DNA of 64,000 nt from Vanrija pseudolonga (taxonomy: Eukaryota > Basidiomycota > Tremellomycetes > Trichosporonales > Trichosporonaceae). The position numbers and the translations under genes were made by a program. The DNA lies in contig NC_085852.1 of NCBI RefSeq assembly GCF_020906515.1, positions 124,001-188,000 of the forward strand. The letters are read 5' to 3'. Shown piece by piece: positions 49,778 through 59,316 of this stretch. Below the pieces are notes generated by a model, which searched no databases, was not told the DNA's origin, and worked only from the letters and a program-made list of their open reading frames with translations. Positions within the stretch are counted from its first letter, which is position 1, and the number at the start of each line of letters is the position of its first letter.

Positions 49778-50752
49778 CTATGGCGTCGCCTCGACCCACT
49801 CAGCAATCAGCTCGCGATCCTCGTCGTCGAGCTTGGCGCGCCAGTCCTCCATGGTGAAGTATCGCGTCGAGCGGCGGAAGATGTCCAGGTTGCTCTCCTC
49901 GTCGTCGGCGTCCGTCTCGTCGATGTAGTACTCGAACGTCGCCGCAAACGGCCTGAACATATCCGGGACGCCATCATCCACACGCTCGACGCTGCCCTCG
50001 ACTTCGAGAGCGGACAGGTCGGTCGCTTCCAGCCCAACGATGGTGATGCTAGCCTCGAACTCTGGGCCCATGTCGTCGTGGATTGCCGCCCAAAGGATAC
50101 TGAGCAACAACGCCCGCGCGCTGTGTGGATGCGCCTGCCCTGTGGTCGAGTAGGGATGGAGCACGAACACGTACTCGTACCCTTCGTCCAAGCAGGCAAA
50201 GTTGAACGTTACGAGGCCCAGTGCACGCGGGTCGCCGGGCACCAAGGGCCGGTCGTCGCACCAGCGCAGGTGGATGACATGACGCGTACGCGACATGCCG
50301 AGGTCCATATCGACGACGGCGTACCCCGTGTCCAGGAGCGGAAAGTCCCACTCGTCGAGGTCGAGGAAGTGGACCAGCGTGTCGGCGTGTGTTGCGAGGT
50401 GGAAGTTGACCCCTGCCGAGGTGGGTGCCCCGATTCGGCGGAGGTAGCGCAGGTCAAAGTCGTCGGCTATGCCGGCGTCGAGCGCGGCGCGGATGGCGGG
50501 AGCGTGGAGCGTGCTCTGCGCCACGTCAAGGGCATCCACTAGGCCTGGAACCATGGGTAGGGCTGGCGGTGTAAGGGTGCCCGGGTTGACGGGGCACAGG
50601 TAGCCCTCTGTCGCAAGGGACACGTGCCGGAGCTGGTGTCGTAGTTTGTCGCGATACGCCTTGCATGTCGCGCTGAAGGCCGCCAGCGTGTTCGGGGCAG
50701 CGTGGTACAGGATGAGGTCGATGACCAAGGGAAAAGCCGTGTGGTCGAGCAT
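49778..50752 (-). CDS. F-box-like family protein, 324 aa
   Basis: Complete intronless copy on the minus strand, ends 45 bases from the end of its convergent sister. MLDHTAFPLVIDLILYHAAP, TLAAFSATCKAYRDKLRHQLRHVSL; LPMVPGLVDALDVAQ; LRYLRRIG; TLVHFLDLDEWDF; HVIHLRWCDDR; YVFVLHPYSTTG; ITIVGLEATDLS; a long acidic loop (ETDADDEESNLDIF); and YFTMEDWRAKLDDEDRELIAEWVE. ATG 50752 is chosen before the head; the open leader to 50875 is not conserved. Confidence 0.86.
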   Translation of the reverse strand: MLDHTAFPLVIDLILYHAAPNTLAAFSATCKAYRDKLRHQLRHVSLATEGYLCPVNPGTLTPPALPMVPGLVDALDVAQSTLHAPAIRAALDAGIADDFDLRYLRRIGAPTSAGVNFHLATHADTLVHFLDLDEWDFPLLDTGYAVVDMDLGMSRTRHVIHLRWCDDRPLVPGDPRALGLVTFNFACLDEGYEYVFVLHPYSTTGQAHPHSARALLLSILWAAIHDDMGPEFEASITIVGLEATDLSALEVEGSVERVDDGVPDMFRPFAATFEYYIDETDADDEESNLDIFRRSTRYFTMEDWRAKLDDEDRELIAEWVEATP

Positions 50753-51285
50753 TGCGAGAGGATTGCAGATGTCGAGAGAGCGAACAATGGCCGTCGCGTC
50801 GAGGTTGTGGGTCTTGGCGTCGGGTGGCTTGGATGTCGCGCTTCGACCCGGCGCGGCGCGTGCCGTCGACGACAACCACGGTAGTCTGCACTCAACTACC
50901 GTTTGCTCAATGCCCTTCTAGTCGTCGCCATCGTCGTTGTCGTTGTCCGTCGTCGTTCCAGACGCGTCGCGAAAGAGATGAAAGATGCAGTTGTGGTGCG
51001 CGACGCGTTCCGATGACGTCGCGTCGTCTCGGACTTCTCCGCTCAGTCCAGCGCGCCGCGCCGAATGCCATGCGTCGGCGCTCTCGGCGCCCAGCCTCGG
51101 CGGCGTCATGCATGGGCGTGAGCTCGCCAGCCCGGGACACCATGCACGGCGAGCACCCGGCGCTCGAACGGACATTCTTGCCGCCGAGACGAAAGGCCGA
51201 CGCCGAAAGTGCGAACAGCCCGAGCCATCGCGCCAAACATTGATAAGTCGCCCTCGTCATCGCTCGACCACCTCGTCATCTCAAC
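50753..51285. other. Divergent promoter region
   Basis: 533 bases between two divergent F-box-like genes. No gene or relic is evident. Presumed to hold both promoters. Confidence 0.45.
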
Positions 51286-52125
51286 ATGTCGCTCGACCAC
51301 ACATCATACCCAGCAATCATCGACACCATCCTCGCCCACAGCGGAGTGCAGGTTCTCGTGCGCTTCCGGTCTACGAGCAGTCACTTCCGCGCGACGGTCG
51401 ACGCGTACTTTGCGCGCCTCCACTATGCCGAGATTCGGGACGATGGCGAAGCGTACACACTCCTCAGTCCATCTCGCCAGCCGCTGCCGTGGATCCCCTC
51501 GGCGGTGCGCGTCCTCACTACCCCCTTCCTGCCGACACCGAACACGCACTGGGCTGTGTTCAGTCCGTTCACCGGGCTGCATACCCTGCGCCGCGTCGAC
51601 GCCGGGGTCCAGATCCACGGCGCGTACTTCCCCTCCGTGTCAACCGTGGTCGACTACCACCCCATCGACGGCGCCGTCGACGCGATCCACATCCCGCCCA
51701 AGACGCGAAGATACGTCCACCACCACCGGCTTGATGGTGGTCGGGACGCGGCGTGGACGGGTACCGATCTAGAGGGGCTCAAGGGTGTCCAGGAGGCAGT
51801 GTTCGTGTACCACCCCTCCGCCGTCACCGTGTCGGTGCTCGACAAGCTCAACTGCTTCCTCAACCTCTGCGTCTGCTACGAGCAGGTCCTGCGGACAGGC
51901 GGCACGCTTACGATTGTCGGTGTCGAGAGCTTGCTCCACCCCGACCCCGTGCCCGACGACGGGCTGTTCGGGCTCATGGGCGTCCTCCAGCCTGGCATGT
52001 GGTCCGCCCTGCCGCAGTTCAACAACCGCACGCGGACTATCACGATGTCCAAGTGGCTCGACGAATTGGGCGAGGCGAGGGCGGCAGTTGAGGGCCGCTG
52101 GGCGGGCTGGGACGTGTCCACGTGA
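51286..52125 (+). CDS. F-box-like family protein, 279 aa
   Basis: Complete intronless copy. MSLDHTSYPAIIDTILAHSG, VLVRFRSTSSHFRATVDAYFARLHYAEI; LPWIPSAVRVLTTP; TLRRVDAG; STVVDYHPIDGA; RYVHHHRLDG; AVFVYHPSAVTVS; LTIVGVESLLHPDPVP; ITMSKWLDELGEARAAVEGRW. This and the next two genes form a plus-strand trio sharing VRF-x-(S/A)TS, a HH in block 4, H-(P/A)-x2 in block 5 and a shortened block 7 (MAEW-x-ELxxxGREIEG). Confidence 0.85.
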   Translation: MSLDHTSYPAIIDTILAHSGVQVLVRFRSTSSHFRATVDAYFARLHYAEIRDDGEAYTLLSPSRQPLPWIPSAVRVLTTPFLPTPNTHWAVFSPFTGLHTLRRVDAGVQIHGAYFPSVSTVVDYHPIDGAVDAIHIPPKTRRYVHHHRLDGGRDAAWTGTDLEGLKGVQEAVFVYHPSAVTVSVLDKLNCFLNLCVCYEQVLRTGGTLTIVGVESLLHPDPVPDDGLFGLMGVLQPGMWSALPQFNNRTRTITMSKWLDELGEARAAVEGRWAGWDVST

Positions 52126-52212
52126 CGTGTCAGACGTGTCGAGATGGGCGGCGGGCATGAGGACATGGAACGCCGCTCGCAACATTGCACTGCCCTCCTC
52201 AACACCACTTGA

Positions 52213-53118
52213 ATGGACCACGAAGCGCACCCACGGGTCATCGACGCAATCCTCTCGCACTGCTCAGTGCCAGCACTAGTGCGCTTTTCAGCAACGAGCC
52301 GCTCGTTTCACGATCGCATCAACGCCGTCCTCTTCAACCACGCCGTCCTCGAGCGTGATCCTATCTTGTGGGCCTCCTGGTGGTCATGGTGGTGGAATGA
52401 CGCGATAGTGGACACGTTTAGTCTGCGTACGGCTGATGGCTACCTATTGCCTATGCGTCCGGAGCTAGTGCGTGTCCTCGACATCCCGTGCATTACGAGG
52501 GAATCCCAGAAGGCGCTGCCCGCCTTCCTGGAACAGTTCACCGCCGTGCACACGGTACGGAGGGCCGGCCGCGCGCGATTCCTCCCGCCCGAGTGCCTCC
52601 CCAGCGTGCGGACGACGATCGACTGCAGAGGCGCGGACTTCACCAATATCGGACGCGCCCCGTCCCGCACGCGGCGATACGTCTTCCACCACTGCGCGTT
52701 CCGCAAGGAATCAACCGAGCTCGGGTGGTTGCCGAGCCGTCACATCGACGAGTGTGTGCTCGTGTGCCATGCCGGTGGGCCGGCATTTGGCCGTGTATCG
52801 CTTCAAGAGAACATCAAGCAGATACTGCGCATGGCCCTGGGCTTTTGGAGCCAAGTGGGCGACCGCGCCAGAGTGACCATCGTCGGCATCGAGGCCGTGC
52901 TCGACCCGCCGTTGCCTACCGAGCTTGAAGATCTATTCTACATCGCCGGTCCGCTCGAAGGCCGGGGCCCCAGCACATGCCGTACGGCGCGGTACAAAGA
53001 CCACGCCCGCGCAAGCTTCGTCACCATGGCAGAGTGGCAGCGCGAGCTGGCGGCGAAGGGGAGGGAGATTGAAGGGCAGGAGTGGTTCTGCGATGGCCCA
53101 GAGTGTCCGAGGGGGTAG
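52213..53118 (+). CDS. F-box-like family protein with Cys tail, 301 aa
   Basis: Complete intronless copy, 87 bases after the previous one. MDHEAHPRVIDAILSHCSVP, ALVRFSATSRSFHDRINAVLFNHAVLERD; a Trp-rich stretch (WASWWSWWW) after the head; LPMRPELVRVLDIPC; TVRRAGR; YVFHHCAFRKE; CVLVCHAGGPA; VTIVGIEAVLDPPLP; FVTMAEWQRELAAKGREIEGQEW, then FCDGPECPRG. The final Cys pair echoes the CxxC tails of other copies. The Trp-rich loop is not hydrophobic for long enough to be a membrane helix. Confidence 0.85.
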   Translation: MDHEAHPRVIDAILSHCSVPALVRFSATSRSFHDRINAVLFNHAVLERDPILWASWWSWWWNDAIVDTFSLRTADGYLLPMRPELVRVLDIPCITRESQKALPAFLEQFTAVHTVRRAGRARFLPPECLPSVRTTIDCRGADFTNIGRAPSRTRRYVFHHCAFRKESTELGWLPSRHIDECVLVCHAGGPAFGRVSLQENIKQILRMALGFWSQVGDRARVTIVGIEAVLDPPLPTELEDLFYIAGPLEGRGPSTCRTARYKDHARASFVTMAEWQRELAAKGREIEGQEWFCDGPECPRG

Positions 53119-53348
53119 GGTGAGGTCAGGTCATTGCGGTCGGCGCCACTGCCCATCCGCCGAGACTGCAAAGCGAGGCTCGTACTGCACATGCATGTAT
53201 GCATCTGAAGCACTCTTGTGCTGATGCGTCAAGACACACGCAGGCGTGTCTTCAACACGACGGCGTGCCTGGCGTCGTCCCGGTCGGCACAACGGGCTAC
53301 ATGAGCGTGAGTGACCATCCAACTTTCACCTCATCTTCAGCGCTCCCA

Positions 53349-54221
53349 ATGCCAGCAATCGACCACACAGCCCACCCCTACATCATCGACAGCATCGTAT
53401 CGCACTGTACGCCGCGAGCGCTGCTGCGCCTGAGAGGCACCTGTCGGCAGCTGCGCGCTCGGGCGGACGGCTTGCTCATCGCGCATGCCGTGCTCGAGCG
53501 CGACGAGTCGACACGCGTGATCAACTGGTTCAAGCTCGTCACGCCCTCTGGCGAGCGGATACCATGGCGTCCCGATCTCGTGCGCTCGCTGGATATACCA
53601 TATCTCGACTCGGCGCAAGAACGCGAGCTACGCGCGGTGATTCCGCTCTTCTCGGATGTGGCCACGGTGCGCCGGTCTACCTGCGACTGGTTTCTCGATC
53701 CCACTCCCCTCCCGGTGGTCAAGATAACAACCAGCAGCCTGGATTCCCACGATACGAGCTGCGGCCGGACACCGCACGCGCCGCCCAGCGCGATGCGGTA
53801 CGTCTTCCATAGCGTCGGTGGTCGAGAGCCCCAAGACGCGGGTCTCCTAAAGCTACGGAGCCGCCCCATAGCCGAGGTCGTCTTCGTGTATCACCCTATC
53901 CCTCTCGATTCTCGCCGACCTCCGCCCATCGTCAATCCGATGGGGTGGTTCGCGGAATCCTGCCATCAGTGCGCGACAACGGCACCGGAGGGCACCTTCA
54001 TCACCGTCGTCGGCGCCGAGGCCCACATGGACCCCTTGCCGGAAGGGCTGCACGGTATCCTCAGCCGCGCGGGCGAACCACGCATGGGAGTCCTACCTAA
54101 CTCTCGGGCCATCAACATGGCGCAGTGGCTGGCTGAGCTCGAGGTCGAGGGGAGGGAGTTTGAGGCGCGGGGGTGGTCGGATCGGCCAGTTGTGCAGGGC
54201 GATGACGCCACAGGAGTGTAG
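53349..54221 (+). CDS. F-box-like family protein, 290 aa
   Basis: Complete intronless copy. MPAIDHTAHPYIIDSIVSHC, ALLRLRGTCRQLRARADGLLIAHAVLERDE; IPWRPDLVRSLDIPYL; TVRRSTCD; RYVFHSVGGRE; VVFVYHPIPLDS; ITVVGAEAHMDPLPE; INMAQWLAELEVEGREFEARGW. An upstream in-frame ATG at 53301 would add 16 unconserved residues. With the two preceding genes it forms a tandem trio of diverged, short members. Confidence 0.85.
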   Translation: MPAIDHTAHPYIIDSIVSHCTPRALLRLRGTCRQLRARADGLLIAHAVLERDESTRVINWFKLVTPSGERIPWRPDLVRSLDIPYLDSAQERELRAVIPLFSDVATVRRSTCDWFLDPTPLPVVKITTSSLDSHDTSCGRTPHAPPSAMRYVFHSVGGREPQDAGLLKLRSRPIAEVVFVYHPIPLDSRRPPPIVNPMGWFAESCHQCATTAPEGTFITVVGAEAHMDPLPEGLHGILSRAGEPRMGVLPNSRAINMAQWLAELEVEGREFEARGWSDRPVVQGDDATGV

Positions 54222-54785
54222 GGCGAACTTGTGCATGCATTCGAGCCTTGTAACCCACCGAGTCGATAGTGCCTTCCTGCATGCACGCATTGAGCTGATC
54301 ATCGTGGGGCGCGCCAAGGATGGTGATCTGATCTGCAGCCGCGAGCCTCGTCACGGCCCCAGATATGACGACACGAATCCTGCCCGCCGCTTCTTGTTGT
54401 TTACACTTCCCCAACCAGCACCCAACAACCACGACACTCGACCACACGGCATATCCAGGCATCCTTGACAACATACTATCGCAGTGCGGCACCCCCTCGC
54501 TGCTCCGCTTCCGCGCGACGTGCAGGTTGTTCCGCGATCCACAGCGGCCGCATAGGAGTAGTACCAATCCGCACATATGTATGTAGTTGTACGGTAACCA
54601 GTGGATCGTGTTCGAGTCAAAGACGTGGGGCATACGACCAGTTTTGTAGCGGGCGTGAGGCGAGTGGCGAACCCCCTTGTGTCTTTGTGACTGTTCGACT
54701 TTGCATAATTTCTTTGGTACTCAGTTGTCACGGCTGTAAAGCTAGACAGACTCCCCCCACACCCCTACACAACACTTCCCAACGC
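54222..54785. other. Spacer around a gene stub
   Basis: Apart from the F-box-like stub at 54432-54545 no feature is recognised. Confidence 0.45.
54432..54545 (+). pseudogene. N-terminal stub of an F-box-like gene
   Basis: Only the head remains: TTLDHTAYPGILDNILSQCG, SLLRFRATCRLFRD, then similarity stops. The expected start codon reads ACG, so ATG was probably lost; an in-frame ATG further upstream (54365) gives an unconserved leader. It would fit the tail end of the tandem trio just upstream. Confidence 0.6.
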
Positions 54786-55552
54786 CTATATATTGATGAT
54801 CTTCTCGTAGTAGCTGACACCCGACTTGCGGAGGCGCTTGCCATAATAGATCATGAGGAACGCACTGCAGTTGACCGCAGTGCCAATAAAAACGGCGCTG
54901 ATGGCCCAGTTCCGGAAGCCCCAGTCAAACGCCCAGGGTGTAACGCAATAGTTGAAGCAGAATCTAGCCGCATCAGCACAAGACCACGGCCAAGGTCAGC
55001 TCACGTGAAGATCTGGAGAAGGTCAGCGGCGGGACCGAGTCCAAGGATTCGAAACTCACCATTCCGACGAGGATCAGCGAGAGCAGATACGGCGCAGACT
55101 GCTGCACTTGGGCCCGGGGACCCACTTTCTCCTTGGGATGAATACTGTGAAACGCGTCGAAGGCATAAGTGATGGACAGAAGTGTGGCGATGGGCCCAGC
55201 GATTGTCAGCACAAACTCGCCCATGACAAAGACCATCCAATGGGCTTTGTAGTATGGCCCAAGGCCCATCATGAGGATGCCAAAGGGGCTGAGGATCATC
55301 CGACAGGGGCCCGTAGATAGGGTACAGGCACCCGACGTTGAAGCACATTGCAGTGACGTACAGCACCATGCAGGCGCAGCAGAGCCACTTGCGCCGCGTT
55401 GTCCAGTTGAGCGGGTCAGACGGGTCGTCTGATGGCGTGGGCACGAGCGTGATGCTGTCTGCCGAGGTCGCCTCCCCGCCGCCGGTCGCAGCGTCGAGGA
55501 GAACGGTGGTGCCGGGTACGGTGAGGTCGTCTTTGAGGGTGTTGCTTGTCAT
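54786..55552 (-). pseudogene. MFS transporter with large internal deletion
   Basis: ATG 55552 starts a typical fungal MFS N-terminus with PSDDPSDPLNWTTRRKW followed by the first helix (LCCACMVLYVTAMCFNVG) and the loop LYPIYGPLSD. At about 55285-55300 the sequence jumps, out of frame, to the last third: FGILMMGLGPYYKAHWM, helices, APYLLSLILVGM, and finally FCFNYCVTPWAFDWGFRNW to KSGVSYYEKIINI. The middle, about half of a normal 480-500 residue carrier, is gone. The 3' splice structure survives: introns 55013-55059 and 54964-55004 enclose an 8-base exon (ATCTTCAC). Two fragments of about 90 and 165 residues remain, so it cannot transport. Confidence 0.75.
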
Positions 55553-56806
55553 AATTGCTGCGGTGTGGGGAAGACTTCGGGTGGCAGGCGGCGGCGTTTA
55601 TGTATTGACTGACGAGAGGTGTTGGGGGAAGATCAGGCATGCGGGGTGGGCTGAGGGAAGATCAGGCATGCGGGGTGGGCTGATGTGTCCCCCACTTACC
55701 CCGGCCACGATAATCTAGATGTGGTCGGTGATTGTGAGCAAAATCAGCGGTGGCGAGATCCGCCGCCAGCCAGACTGCCACATCCTCCACTGTGTTTACC
55801 CGTTATAACTTTCCAAGCACGATCGGAGATTGTTAGCGAAATGCCTGATTACGTTTGCTTGCAACGGAGGGGGTGATATGCATGCGCCTGATCCTGTCCG
55901 TGGATCCCGAAGGCAAGTGAACGTTGGGATTGCCGTCGAGCCTGGGCAGCGGGTGGCTGTTCCCCCCCCCCCCACAATGCTCCGTGACGGTGGTGCGGAG
56001 TGAGCAACCATGTAGACGACAGAAGGGACCTTGAGGCATGTCTCAATCTACCATGGCAGGGCTGCCTCTGAACCGATTTTGGGCTCGCGCGGGAGGAAGA
56101 GCGGCCGGTGTGATGACCATTGCCCGCCACCTGTGTCAACAAACGGCGACAGCCATGCGGCCCAAATCATGATATTCTTCTATATCATCCTGCCAGTATA
56201 CACTTCATACATAGAGGGAGCCGAATGCCGCGTCCTTCGGCACCCCGAGAAAGGAAACCCCTCCGTTTGGTGATTTGGAAGTCATCGGGTTGATGGGTCG
56301 ACCCTCACGGCCAGCTGACGACTTCTTTGCGGCTACAGTACCTAAACAAACATGGTTCAACCCGATTGTGGGGCCACGACTCGATCATTCAGCTTCCAAT
56401 AGATACGCAGAACGGGTAATCTGCATACATCTGAAGGGCGACTGCCCCGCCTTTGAGTGCCCCGCCGGCTGCCTCCGGTCCGCGAGACGGGTCTCTCCCA
56501 CGCTCATGCCTCATTCACTTATGCATCGACGGCTCTTTCCACCCTCCCTTCTCGACTCCAGCCCACCCACATTCCCCTTGTGCTCCCCCACACACTAGTG
56601 ACCGCGCCCCGCAGTCAATGTCACCGAGGTCCCTAGATTTCGAGATGTCAGTCGGTGTTTTTGGGCCAGTTAGAGCGCTCCGGCGACCGGTTGGCCGGTT
56701 GTATCTCCGACACTGGGTGCAGCCGTCGCTATAGCTCTACTCCACGGCCACGTCCCAATAAAAGGTGGAGGTAGCTTGCGCAGACAACCATCCTACCCCG
56801 CATACC
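55553..56806. other. Long intergenic region
   Basis: About 1.25 kb without a supported gene. It holds a 29-base direct repeat (listed), a run of 12 C at 55962-55973 and several short open frames that look random. Confidence 0.5.
55626..55683. repeat. 29-base direct repeat, two exact copies
   Basis: The unit beginning GGGAAGATCAGGCATGC and ending GGGGTGGGCTGA is present at 55626-55654 and again at 55655-55683 without a difference. Confidence 0.9.
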
Positions 56807-58547
56807 ATGCGCCGTCTGTTCAAGAACGCCCGGATATTTACGTCCGTTGGAGGCGACTCGACGCTGCACGACGCGCTTGTCATCGAGGACGACAAGGTCG
56901 TGTTCGTCGGCTCCAGGGCAGTCGCCGAATCGAAAGGCGTGGGTTGTGAAAGGGGTTGAGCACATGCTGACCAGTATCAGGGGCCCAGCGCCGAGGTGAC
57001 TGACCTCCAAGGTCGTGTCGTCCTTCCCGGTCTGATCGATGGCCACATCCATGTCGTGCAGTTCGGTGCGTCGCTTTCCAAGATCGACTGCCTCGGCCTC
57101 AGTTTTTCGCAGATCACGGCCGCCGTGAAGGAGGTGTACCTGGCCAATCCCTCTGCCAAGATGATCCACGGCAAGTCGTTTCTCTTCGATGCACTCGGCG
57201 AGCCACCTCACCACGCGTTGCTCGACGCCGTCGCTCCGAACGTGCCGGTCTTCATCGCCTCAATGGACCTGCACTCGACACTGCTTAACACTGCGGCGTT
57301 GGACGCCATCGGTGTGACGCGCGACACGCCCGACCCCAAGGGCGGCGAGTTTGTGCGCGACGCTGCCGGCGAACTGACGGGCCTGTGTCTTGAGACAGCC
57401 AACGTCAAGCATATCTGGCCATGGGTCGCGCACCACACTTCCCTGGATGAGCGGGTCGCCGCGCTCGACGCCGCGTTCGAAAACATGCTGTCCAGCGGCC
57501 TAACGGGGGGCATCGAGATGGCCCTCCGGCCCGAGGATCTCGAGGCGTTTGAGGAGTATATAAGGCGGCATGGTCGGCTCCCAGTCCGAATAAGTGCACG
57601 TTGGTTCATGAGGCCCGAGGGAACGGAAGAGACGCAGGCTGAACAGGTAGGGGTTGTGGACGCGCCACTCAGCAAGTACTCACCCAACCCAGGTGAGGGA
57701 GGCTGCCCGCCTGCGCGACCACTGCGCTCAGTATGCGCCATGGTTCAACATTGTCGGCATCAAGATTGTGTCGGACGGGGTGGTAGACTCGTGCACTGCC
57801 TTCCTGAAGGAGCCCTACCCGAGCGGCCAGACGCCTGGCCCCATCTGGCCTGCCGACGAGCTCACAAAGGTCGTCGTGCTGGCCGACACCCTCGACCTCC
57901 AGATCGCAGTCCGCGCGCTGGGTGACGCCGCGTCGGAGCAGGCGCTCGACGCATTCGAGGCGGCTATGATGGCGAACGGGGAGCGCGCGCATCGCCGGCA
58001 CAGGATCGAGCACCTCGAGGTCGTCACCCCCGAGAGCGTTGCCCGGCTCACCAGGCTCGGCGTCACGGCCAGCCTGCAGCCTGTGCACGCTGACCCTGTG
58101 TACGCCAAGAACTGGTGGGACCAGCTCGGTCACGACGCGCGTTGTGACCGCGCGTTCCCATGGTCCGAGTTTGTGCATGCTGGTGCAAAAGTTGCGTTTG
58201 GCACCGACGCACCCGTGGCACCAGTGCATGCGCTGCCCAACATCTACACGGCAGGCACGCGTCAATCGAGCGTCGACCCCAGTTTGGAGCTGTCGACTGA
58301 CCCGCGGATTCGGGCTCTCGAGAAGCTTTGCGTCCCGCTGGACAAGAGCATCAGGTACTACACTGCTGGGTGTGCCCAGAGTGTGCGCCAGGACGACGTG
58401 GGGACTCTCGAGCCGGGGAAGCAGGCCGACTTTTGTGTCCTCGACGTTGACCCGTTCAGGGATGGCATTGAGGCACTCCGGCAGGCACAGGCAGCCGTCA
58501 CGGAGACATGGGTTGCGGGAAGGTGTGCGTGGCTAGCGAAGAAGTAA
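56807..58547 (+). CDS. YtcJ-like amidohydrolase (amidohydrolase 3 family), 550 aa
   Basis: Three exons: 56807-56938, 56981-57646 and 57693-58547; introns of 42 and 46 bases, both phase 0. It is a metal-dependent hydrolase with the family order: a small N-terminal beta part (LFKNARIFTSVGG, ALVIEDDKVVFVG), the first metal-binding motif LPGLIDGHIHV, VGIKIVSDGVVDSC near the middle (position of the bridging Lys), RRHRIEHLEVVTPE with a metal-ligand His, FGTDAPVAP with the catalytic Asp, and the closing GKQADFCVLDVDP. Length agrees with the family (about 540). Substrate unknown; relatives cleave C-N bonds of amides and related compounds. Cytosolic, no signal peptide. Together with the transporter relics and the zinc-cluster regulator it hints at a former catabolic gene set. 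Confidence 0.88.
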
Positions 58548-59316
58548 CGTGAGGCCCATCCCTGTATGCATGTCTGTTTCGGATATGTTGCACTCGACTC
58601 TCGGACCCGGGTTCGACTCACAACTTCCTCATGCTATCGCCATTCCTGTCTCACGACGCCACCTGGCCAATAGTTTATAACGCTGCTGCTGGTGCCCACG
58701 GCACGTAAAGCATTGCATTCAGAGCGCGGAACATAACATCAAGGAGCCTACGGACATAATCATGGGCGTCATCGACCACACATCATACCCCGACATCACC
58801 GACACCCTCCTAGTTGCGCGATTGGCCCACCCTATTCCATTGCCGCGATCCCTCCCACCTCCAAAATGTGCTCAGCACTCATGATCCAGCTACCGCCGAG
58901 AGAACGCCGTTTACTTAACGGAAGGTTTCATGTGCATGCATGTGTGTACGTCGCTTCAGCGACAAATCGCGATGGCATGGTCTGGCATGGTCTGATTCCT
59001 TGCCGGACATGTACACAATCTGACAATGGCAGGTCCTATTTGCAAAGAAGCACACTTTCTTGTTCTCTCACAGGCTGAGATATGACCTGGCTTCTGAGAG
59101 AAGCGAGTAGCAACAGAGCTGCCCCAAAGAAAGTAACGCACGGGGCGGCACCCGACTCACCACCGTCGCCTCAAGTATGCACCAATTCTACTCTCTCTAT
59201 GCGTGTCCGACTCATCCCTACTTATCATCTCCCCACAACCCAACTCACTCGTCGACTCACCCCATTCGACACGCATCCAACCCTCGTTTCACCTCCCCAG
59301 CACCCACCCACCACCA
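58548..59316. other. Spacer with a gene stub
   Basis: Apart from the stub at 58762, it holds only the promoter side of the copy at 59317, with a Pro/Ser/Thr-coding pyrimidine-rich stretch just before that ATG. Confidence 0.45.
58762..58815 (+). pseudogene. Very short N-terminal stub of an F-box-like gene
   Basis: ATG 58762 followed by GVIDHTSYPDITDTLLV, a clear match to the first 18 residues of the family, after which similarity ends. A TTATAA element lies about 87 bases upstream, so even the promoter may survive. Confidence 0.55.

Noticed and set aside
52340-52420. Membrane helix in the Trp-rich loop of the gene at 52213
   Set aside because: WASWWSWWW is flanked by charged residues within about 12 positions, too short for a membrane span.
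740-54221. LRR, WD40 or kelch repeats after the F-box-like head
   Set aside because: Blocks 2-7 are single-copy motifs; no periodic repeat pattern is visible in any member.
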